Of a DNA stretch of 64,000 bases, positions 55,549 to 64,000 are shown in pieces (position 1 is the first letter of the stretch; the number at the start of each line of letters is the position of its first letter). The notes under the pieces were generated by a model that saw only the letters and a program-made list of their open reading frames with translations, ran no database searches and was not told the DNA's origin. The DNA is taken from positions 5,479,501-5,543,500 of the forward strand of contig NZ_JAUSXS010000001.1 in the NCBI RefSeq assembly GCF_030816195.1, written 5' to 3'. The translations under genes were made by a program, and so were the position numbers. The stretch comes from Pseudomonas sp. W4I3. Lineage in GTDB: Bacteria; Pseudomonadota; Gammaproteobacteria; Pseudomonadales; Pseudomonadaceae.

Positions 55549-55599
55549 CCACGCTCTGCGTGGGAATGCCGCCTCGGACGCTCCGCATCCCGCCGTTGC
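55549..55599. repeat. GCTCTGCGTGGGA-type dispersed repeat
   Basis: CCCCACGCTCTGCGTGGGAA then GGACGCTCCGCATCC, two adjacent hairpins, just after nagE. Similar sequence is widespread in Pseudomonas intergenic regions. A shortened copy follows the nagE remnant at 58588. Confidence 0.7.
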
Positions 55600-55656
55600 G
55601 TAAAAGTGACGCGAGGTCGGCGCCAGGGTTTAGAGAGGTAGTGGCTTTGCTGGCCT

Positions 55657-55741
55657 CATCGGGGGCAAGCCCCCTCCCACAGTTGACCGCATTGCCAAGT
55701 CCGGCACGGATCAAAAATGTGGGAGGGGGCTTGCTCCCGAA
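55657..55741. repeat. REP pair, family 1, outward orientation
   Basis: GGGGGCAAGCCCCCTCCCACA and TGTGGGAGGGGGCTTGCTCC facing away from each other, unlike the inward doublets elsewhere. Ends next to the stop of the DUF6124 gene. Confidence 0.85.
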
Positions 55742-55747
55742 TGGGCT

Positions 55748-56011
55748 TTAACTGGCGCTGGAAGAGTTAAGTTCGGGCACCTCGTTCAAGTCCAACACCC
55801 GATCCACCATTAACTGAATACCCTCCAACATCCGGCAAATCGCCAAAACAACATCACGCTGTGCGCCGGCGACTTCAAATGCCAGATGGCTTGTTAGCGC
55901 CTGCACCGAAGCAATGTCCTGCGAGGCATTGGCGAGTAAGGTTTCGTTATCGATACTGAGTCGGACGCTGAATAGCTGATCGGACGGGGGGTTTGGGCTG
56001 TCTTTGATCAT
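55748..56011 (-). CDS. DUF6124 family protein
   Basis: 87 residues, MIKDSPNPPSDQLFSVRLS then NETLLANASQDIASVQALTSHLAFEVAGAQRDVVLAICRMLEGIQLMVDRVLD. The helical core matches the Pseudomonas-restricted DUF6124/DUF3077 type, in which multiple paralogues per genome are usual; this one lacks the longer spacer between head and core. Function unknown. CAGGAG is seven bases before the ATG. A structured leader with a small upstream open frame precedes it. Confidence 0.8.
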   Translation of the reverse strand: MIKDSPNPPSDQLFSVRLSIDNETLLANASQDIASVQALTSHLAFEVAGAQRDVVLAICRMLEGIQLMVDRVLDLNEVPELNSSSAS

Positions 56012-56162
56012 TGTAAAACTCCTGAAAAATAGGAGCTGCCAGCATCACTTGCAGATGATGGGTGGCAGCTGTGCGCGGGCCTGCAAGACCGAGTCAGAAG
56101 CACCTCGGCAGACCCAAAGGTCTCCCGCGCACAGCCACCAGAACACGATGACCATGAAAAGC
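56012..56162 (-). ncRNA. Structured leader RNA of the DUF6124 gene (attenuator-like)
   Basis: On the minus strand a 12-bp stem (GCTGTGCGCGGG 56135-56124 with CCCGCGCACAGC 56079-56068) encloses two hairpins, AGACC/GGTCT with TTTG loop (56123-56110) and CCGAG/CTCGG (56108-56089), so the fold is multibranched. It is followed by AGCTGCCA...CATCA/TGATG...TGGCAGCT (56070-56034) and CCTATTTTT, which looks like a terminator placed just before the CAGGAG site. I recall related leaders before other small Pseudomonas genes, but could not search. Confidence 0.55.
56045..56155 (-). CDS. Possible 36-residue leader peptide upstream of DUF6124
   Basis: An open frame MVIVFWWLCAGDLWVCRGAS..., ending in PPIICK, runs through the whole multibranched stem and stops (TGA 56047-56045) inside the 3' arm of the terminator-like hairpin. 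It begins only about seven bases after the predicted transcription start, with no ribosome-binding site, so it would be a leaderless message. It may be a true leader peptide, a short membrane peptide, or chance. A plus-strand frame in the same place ending KSATIIAALPSF has less support. Confidence 0.35.
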   Translation of the reverse strand: MVIVFWWLCAGDLWVCRGASDSVLQARAQLPPIICK

Positions 56163-56183
56163 GCCACGATTATAGCGGCGCTT
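56159..56183 (-). promoter_or_regulatory. TATAAT promoter element inside an inverted repeat
   Basis: A perfect minus-strand -10 TATAAT (56174-56169) lies in the loop of AAGCGCC/GGCGCTT (56159-56165 and 56177-56183). No good -35 is found 16-18 bases upstream. The dyad around the -10 could be an operator. Confidence 0.5.
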
Positions 56184-56396
56184 CCGAGCTTCTAACATTA
56201 TTTCGGCGGGCTTGCAGTCCCGGTCGCTGAATTGGCAGCGACTGGCGAAGGTTAGTTATGTAAGTTCCAACGGACAACCTGAAAGGCTTGTGGGAAAGGT
56301 CTGAGGCGCCAGCTCCCACAGTGGGGTGATGCATGACAGGACAACACGTTCAAACTGTGGGAACTGGGCTTGCCCGCGATGAGGCCCTTACAGCCA
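56184..56396. other. Intergenic region with a diverged REP pair
   Basis: Contains GCCAGCTCCCACAGT (56310-56324) and ACTGTGGGAACTGGGCTTGC (56355-56374), an inverted pair of a REP variant, followed by CGCGATGAGGCCCTTACAG, which also occurs near 59143. No gene is seen. Confidence 0.6.
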
Positions 56397-56433
56397 ACAA
56401 AAAACCCGCCGGCCAAACTGGCCCAGCGGGTTT
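56397..56433 (-). terminator. Terminator of the beta-propeller gene
   Basis: ACCCGC...GCGGGT outer stem with inner GGCCA/TGGCC on the minus strand, then TTTTTTG. The same terminator, nearly base for base, is found at 59165-59200 after the NIF3-like gene. Confidence 0.85.
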
Positions 56434-56473
56434 CTTGCTTCCACAGCCGACGCAGTCATATATGCACCATCAT

Positions 56474-57358
56474 TCAGGACAAAGAAATAACCGACAACTT
56501 CGTTTCGGACTCATGGCTGTTCGTGACATAGGCACGGGTTTCATCTACCACAGCAATTCCCATAGGGTTACGCCCTGCGGAAATTGAGCCAATCCGCTCC
56601 AGACTTTTCATATCCACAACCTCAACCCCACTATCAGGAAAAACACAGGCGTATACACGACCACCATCTTTGCTGAACGCAATTCCATAAGGCTGGGAGT
56701 TAACTTTGATCTCCTTTTCCACTTTTCGAGTAGTAGTATCAATGACGGACAGCGTACTATGTATAAACGCTCCTACAACAATCCTCCTTCCATCCTCACT
56801 CATAGCCAAGCCATAGGGATAGGCGCTTACAGGAACAGATTCAATGATATTAAAATTAGCTAATTCTACATACGAAACGCTATTCCCCAACGACATGGTT
56901 AACCACGCATGTGTACCGTCCTGTGTAATTGCGATGCCTGCCACGCCATGTTCAAACTGGAAACGATCTATAACCTTCGCAGCTGCGATATCAATAACCA
57001 CCAATCTCTCGCCGGTGATATAAGCCTTCTTGCCATCAGGACTGATCGCCGCTTGAAAGCCAATCATATCGACCGGCACCAAAGTAACCTTCTTAGTCAA
57101 TGCATCAATAATTGAAACCTCACTACTTCCACCAGTAACGACTATTACATATTTCCCATCCGGACTAACAGCCATAAAGCCCGCGAGCTTCCCGACGTCA
57201 ATCACTTGAGTGACAGTATCAGTAGCAACATCAATCAACGTCACACTACTATGTGACCAATTACTCACGTAAGCCTCTTTGCCATTGGGTGTGATAACCA
57301 CATAACGCGAACCGTTTTTAACGGGAATGTCGGCGTACGAATTTTGATTGTCGTTCAT
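56474..57358 (-). CDS. YVTN-type beta-propeller protein (YncE-like), probable accessory gene
   Basis: 294 residues from the ATG at 57358 (MNDNQNSYADIPVKNGSRYV); an upstream in-frame start exists. About seven repeats of the form TPNGKEAYVSNWSHSSVTLIDVATDTV, as in a seven-bladed propeller. There is no signal peptide, so it may be cytoplasmic or leave by a non-Sec route. The DNA is visibly AT-richer than its neighbours, suggesting transfer. It sits inside the duplicated nagE region and has its own terminator. Binding partner unknown. Confidence 0.85.
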   Translation of the reverse strand: MNDNQNSYADIPVKNGSRYVVITPNGKEAYVSNWSHSSVTLIDVATDTVTQVIDVGKLAGFMAVSPDGKYVIVVTGGSSEVSIIDALTKKVTLVPVDMIGFQAAISPDGKKAYITGERLVVIDIAAAKVIDRFQFEHGVAGIAITQDGTHAWLTMSLGNSVSYVELANFNIIESVPVSAYPYGLAMSEDGRRIVVGAFIHSTLSVIDTTTRKVEKEIKVNSQPYGIAFSKDGGRVYACVFPDSGVEVVDMKSLERIGSISAGRNPMGIAVVDETRAYVTNSHESETKLSVISLS

Positions 57359-57484
57359 ATTTATTGCTCTCTTGGGCTTCAGGCGACCCCGAGTTGGGGT
57401 GATAGCGATAAAATCCCAGACGACAAACAATATCTACTGTCAAACTTAACAGGTGCAGGCTATTTTCAGACCGACGGTAAAATA

Positions 57485-57519
57485 AAAGCCCGTTGAACAT
57501 AACGCTCAACGGGCTTTGT
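57485..57519 (-). terminator. Terminator beside the NIF3 remnant
   Basis: AAAGCCCGTTGA/TCAACGGGCTTT perfect 12-bp stem; on the minus strand followed by TATTTT. It lies just downstream of the NIF3-like remnant and differs from the terminator now behind the intact gene. Confidence 0.85.
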
Positions 57520-57536
57520 TTACATCGAATTGCGAA

Positions 57537-57648
57537 TCAAAAATCCGCCAACTGCCACACCTCATACGCCGGTGTCTCATACGGGTGACTGAGTTTCAAA
57601 GCAGCCACAACAGCCGCAATCAACTCATCCGCCACCACCAGCTCAACG
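57537..57648 (-). pseudogene. 3' remnant of a NIF3-like gene
   Basis: Encodes the C-terminal 36 residues VELVVADELIAAVVAALKLS...AYEVWQLADF, nearly the same as the end of the intact gene at 59222. The remnant breaks off within AACGG (57644-57648), which is also found in nagE (54050-54054), where the other remnant begins. Confidence 0.88.
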
Positions 57649-58580
57649 GCACGGCCGGCCTGGCCGGGGCAATCGGCTACCTGGTGATGATTTCCACGCT
57701 CAAGGTGATGGACACTTTCATCAACATGGGCATGCTCGCCGGTATCGCCAGCGGCCTGATGGCCGGCGGGCTGTACAACCGCTTCATCAAACTGCCGGAA
57801 TACCTGGCGTTCTTCGGCGGGCGGCGCTTCGTGCCGATTGTCACAGGGTTTTCGGCGGTGGGCCTGGGCGTGATCTTCGGTCTGATCTGGCCACCGATCC
57901 AGTTCGGCCTGCCGGCCGCGTGCCTGGCCATGTACCGCAATGCCCTGCCGGAGCGGCGCAAAGTGATGGGCGGGATTTTCCTGTCGATGGCGCTGACTTC
58001 GTTCCTGACCGGGGTGACGGAGCCGATTGAATTCGCGTTCATGTTCCTCGCGCCGTTTTTGTACCTGATCCACGCGGTGCTGACCGGCCTGTCGATGGCC
58101 GTGACCAATATGCTCAATATCCACCTGGGCTTTACCTTCTCCGGCGGGTTCATCGACATGGTGCTCGGTTGGGGCAAGTCCACCAATGGCTGGCTGGTGT
58201 TCCCGGTTGGCCTGGCTTACGCGCTGATCTACTACTCGGTTTTCACTTATTGCATTCGCCGCTTCAACCTGAAGACGCCGGGTCGTGAAGATATCCAGGT
58301 GGCACAGGCCGAGGTGATGACCGATAACCAGCGCGCAACCGCTTATATCCAGGCGTTGGGCGGTCGCGCGAATGTGCGTCAACTGCAAGCCGTGGCGATC
58401 ACCCGGCTGCGGGTGGAGTTGGGGGATGATTCGGTGTTGTCCGAAGCGGACCTGACTGCGCTGGGCTGCCAGGGCGTGAGCCAGCTCGACAGCGGTGTTT
58501 GGCACCTGCTGATTGGTGACAAGGGGTCCGGGTTGGGTGAGGCGCTGGAACGGCTGGTCTCTCGCCCAATCAACGCCTGA
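57644..58580 (+). pseudogene. Truncated second copy of nagE with three in-frame deletions
   Basis: Begins at the nagE codon for Asn in NGTAGLAGAIG, so about 70 N-terminal residues are absent. Against nagE it lacks Lys-Asp (6 bp) after NRF, 83 codons between PPIQ and FGLPAACL (including the HHILNN motif), and 99 codons between two ALGG sequences, i.e. the whole catalytic IIB domain with its Cys. All three losses keep the frame, and the reading stays open from 57516 through the remnant junction to the normal stop. Without sugar-site and Cys it cannot be a working permease. Confidence 0.9.
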
Positions 58581-58587
58581 CCACTCG

Positions 58588-58612
58588 CTCCCACGCTCTG
58601 CGTGGGAGCGAT
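58588..58612. repeat. GCTCTGCGTGGGA-type hairpin
   Basis: CGCTCCCACGC/GCGTGGGAGCG with a TCT loop; corresponds to the repeat after intact nagE and may end both convergent transcripts. Confidence 0.65.
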
Positions 58613-58622
58613 CAAACCGTCA

Positions 58623-58907
58623 TCAATCCTCGACCGTGACCTTCCACACGTCGGACGGCTCCTGCCCGCCACGCGTGGAAGCTACAAAATTATAGAGACC
58701 AGGAGCCAAACCGGATACGTCGGCCATATAGGTCGTATCCGTCTGCGCCGTTGTATAGCCGACCTGGATTCCGTTATTAGTAATCTGGATTGCCTGGTCA
58801 GCCAGCACCGCCTTCCCACTGACCTTGAGATCCTTCGACGATGTAGAGCCACCATTAGGAATCGCTGTACCGTCTTGAGTGCTTACCCGAACAATCGTTA
58901 CTGGCAT
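58623..58907 (-). CDS. Small Ig-like domain protein of unknown function
   Basis: 94 residues, MPVTIVRVSTQDGTAIPNGG, then alternating strands (AIQITNNGIQVGYTTAQTDTT, LAPGLYNFVAS) ending WKVTVED, consistent with one bacterial Ig-like sandwich. No signal peptide. AAGGAG lies seven bases before the ATG, and the region is less GC-rich than the core genes. I recall similar short proteins near YncE-like propellers in pseudomonads; here the propeller gene lies 1.3 kb away on the same strand. Confidence 0.7.
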   Translation of the reverse strand: MPVTIVRVSTQDGTAIPNGGSTSSKDLKVSGKAVLADQAIQITNNGIQVGYTTAQTDTTYMADVSGLAPGLYNFVASTRGGQEPSDVWKVTVED

Positions 58908-59065
58908 GGTACTTCTCCTTGAGCATTGAAGTGAGGCTCAATTGAAGCGCTTAATTTTCCAGAGCGTAACTGTCATAACTAACAGGTACGTCGTCTTTCA
59001 CGATAGGCGGTTGGTGCCGGATGCCGGGGGGGTGAGGCGAGTTCCGAGGCGCCTGTTCCGACGCC
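58908..59065. other. Upstream region of the Ig-like gene
   Basis: AT-richer DNA likely to hold the promoter of the minus-strand Ig-like gene; no clear -35/-10 pair chosen and no gene seen. Confidence 0.35.
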
Positions 59066-59149
59066 ATCGGGGGCAAGCCCCCTCCCACATTTGACTGCAT
59101 TCCAAAGCTGGAACTCGGTTAACTGTGGGAGGGGGCTTGCCCCCGATGA
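59066..59149. repeat. REP pair, family 1 variant, outward orientation
   Basis: ATCGGGGGCAAGCCCCCTCC and GTGGGAGGGGGCTTGCCCCC separated by about 37 bp, with GCCCCCGAT instead of GCTCCCGAT. Confidence 0.85.
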
Positions 59150-59164
59150 GGCCCTCACAGCCAA

Positions 59165-59200
59165 CAAAAAACCCGCTGGCCAAACTGGCCCAGCGGGTTT
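59165..59200 (-). terminator. Terminator after the intact NIF3-like gene
   Basis: ACCCGCTGG.../...CAGCGGGT on the minus strand followed by TTTTTTG; near-identical to the one at 56397. Confidence 0.88.
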
Positions 59201-59221
59201 CTTGTATTGACAGCCAGCGCA

Positions 59222-59533
59222 TCAAAAATCCGCCAACTGCCACACCTCATACGCCGGTGTTTCGTACGGATGACTGAGTTTGAGCGCGGCCACCACAGCC
59301 ACGATCAACTCATCCGCTACCACCAGTTCAACCTTCCATTCTTCAACCACTTCAACCTGGCCCACCTGCCCGATAAACGGCTGACTGCCGTCCAGCGCGC
59401 GGAATTGGCCCTGGCCCAGCACTTGCCAGGCGCAGCTGTCGTAGCTGCCGATGCGCCCGCCGCCGGCTGTGAAGACGGCGGTTTTCACCGTCTCCACGTG
59501 GCTGTCGGGTACGAAGAAGGCGAGCTTGTACAC
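59222..59533 (-). CDS. NIF3-like (YqfO C-domain type) protein
   Basis: 103 residues: MYKLAFFVPDSHVETVKTAVF, GGGRIGSYDSCAWQVLGQGQF, then ELIVAVVAALKLSHPYETPAYEV. This corresponds to the small PII-like insert domain of NIF3/YqfO proteins encoded as a separate gene, common in pseudomonads next to purL. The HPYETPAYE motif is the signature. Function unknown. Four bases separate it from purL. Its last 36 codons are duplicated at 57537. Confidence 0.9.
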   Translation of the reverse strand: MYKLAFFVPDSHVETVKTAVFTAGGGRIGSYDSCAWQVLGQGQFRALDGSQPFIGQVGQVEVVEEWKVELVVADELIVAVVAALKLSHPYETPAYEVWQLADF

Positions 59534-59537
59534 GGCC

Positions 59538-63434
<3,897 letters not shown>

Positions 63435-63720
63435 CTTCGGGACAGCCTCGGAAGGGGGTGTGCTTTGAGGCCGTGCATTCTAGCGTAAACCTTCGCCAAC
63501 GGCACCCGAAACGCTACCGGTGGCCGCTGCCGAACGTCAGTTGGCCGGATAAGGCCGCTTTGGCAACGTGATACCGGCTGTTCGGCGCAGATATTTTAAC
63601 CGTCACAATCACGCGCCAGGCCCCGTTTCTGTGGGCTGCAGCACAGTTTTCGAGGCGCTAGCAGACAAGTCCGATGCTGTCGAGATATGGCGCCGTGGGC
63701 CGTTTGCGTATACTGCGCAG
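63435..63720. other. Divergent promoter region between purL and mltF
   Basis: About 285 bp. TATACT at 63709-63714 lies just before the mltF ATG and may be a -10, which would make a very short leader; no -35 is convincing. No other feature seen. Confidence 0.4.
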
Positions 63721-64000
63721 ATGTTCTCCCCAACTGCTTTGCGCCCGCGCTGCGCCAAATGGCTCATCGCAACCGGACTCTTCCTGATGCTCAGCGCCTG
63801 TGTTGATAAACCCAGCACGCTCGAGCGAATCAAGGAGGATGGCGTATTGCGGGTGGTTACTCGCAACAGCCCGGCCACGTATTTCCAGGACCGCAACGGA
63901 GAAACCGGTTTCGAATACGAGCTGGTCAAGCGCTTTGCCGATGACCTGGGCGTAAAGCTGGAAATCGAAACCGCCGACAATCTCGATGACCTGTTCGGCC
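63721..64000 (+). CDS. mltF: Membrane-bound lytic murein transglycosylase F, 3' truncated by window edge
   Basis: The first 93 residues are present. N-terminal lipoprotein-type signal MFSPTALRPRCAKWLIATGLFLMLSAC, with Cys27 as the lipidated residue, then the start of the extracellular solute-binding domain (LRVVTRNSPATYFQDRNGETGFEYELVKRFADDLGVKLEI) that precedes the transglycosylase domain in MltF. It cleaves peptidoglycan at the outer membrane, giving anhydro-muropeptides of the kind AmpG imports. The catalytic domain is outside the window. Confidence 0.93.
   Translation, partial: MFSPTALRPRCAKWLIATGLFLMLSACVDKPSTLERIKEDGVLRVVTRNSPATYFQDRNGETGFEYELVKRFADDLGVKLEIETADNLDDLFG

Noticed and set aside
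55549..55599. Insertion sequence end or att site after nagE
   Set aside because: The sequence is a known type of dispersed intergenic hairpin; no transposase or target-site duplication is seen.
56004..56195. Plus-strand open frame across the DUF6124 leader
   Set aside because: It runs antisense to a better-supported leader, has no ribosome-binding site and no recognisable sequence.
57516..58580. The open frame from 57516 as a working second GlcNAc permease
   Set aside because: It starts in antisense NIF3-like sequence, lacks the N-terminal spans, the HHILNN segment and the phospho-Cys domain. Annotated as a remnant, with possible expression left as a question.

Overview
The window is chromosomal DNA from a Pseudomonas, most likely a member of the P. 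fluorescens group. The evidence is high GC, ColRS/InaA and alanyl-phosphatidylglycerol genes in Pseudomonas order, Pseudomonas-restricted small families (DUF3509, DUF6124), and many paired REP repeats of the kind described in P. fluorescens genomes (core GGGAGGGGGCTTGCTCCC, plus a second family with core GAGCGAGCTTGCTCGCG). Most of the window is core genome; the only clearly accessory stretch is about 55.5-59.2 kb. Species and gene-order comparisons are from memory, not from a search.

3-3314: the end of a metal-linked periplasmic cluster (di-haem oxidoreductase, imelysin lipoprotein, DUF1513). 3376-10067: an envelope block. ColR-ColS is followed by a methyltransferase, a WapQ/InaA-like LPS kinase and a small membrane protein; divergently lie an LtaS/OpgB-like transferase and a PAP2 phosphatase. 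Both sides carry a matching candidate ColR box. 10146-16850: groESL with a structured leader, fxsA, a HugZ-like protein, a DUF481 outer-membrane protein, an alkyltransferase-like protein and ampG. 17068-25847: proS, a lipoprotein, dinB with an SOS box, two initiator tRNA cassettes, and the mprF/hydrolase pair.

25978-42009: recJ, yaeQ, a frameshifted CaiB-type CoA transferase, DUF3509, thrC-hom, dsbC-xerD, a thioesterase, the rpsP-rimM-trmD-rplS operon, ffh, a CcsA-like protein and a CorC-like protein. 42277-48123: an MFS transporter, purT, a VUT protein, DUF1289, a gamma carbonic anhydrase, two NUDIX enzymes and an L,D-transpeptidase. 48385-55537: a complete N-acetylglucosamine operon (nagR, nagA, SIS-domain deaminase, EIIA-HPr-EI fusion, nagE). 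The PTS brings in and phosphorylates GlcNAc, NagA deacetylates it, and the SIS enzyme converts GlcN-6-P to Fru-6-P. An inverted pair of near-identical motifs, one between the -35 and -10, is the probable NagR operator.

55538-59221 is the most unusual part. A tandem duplication joined the 3' end of the small NIF3-like gene to the inside of nagE. The second nagE copy then lost three in-frame pieces, including the catalytic IIB domain. Around it lie an AT-richer beta-propeller gene, an Ig-like small protein, and a DUF6124 gene whose leader combines a multibranched RNA fold, a 36-codon open frame and a terminator-like hairpin just before the ribosome-binding site. The window ends with the intact NIF3-like gene, purL and the start of mltF.
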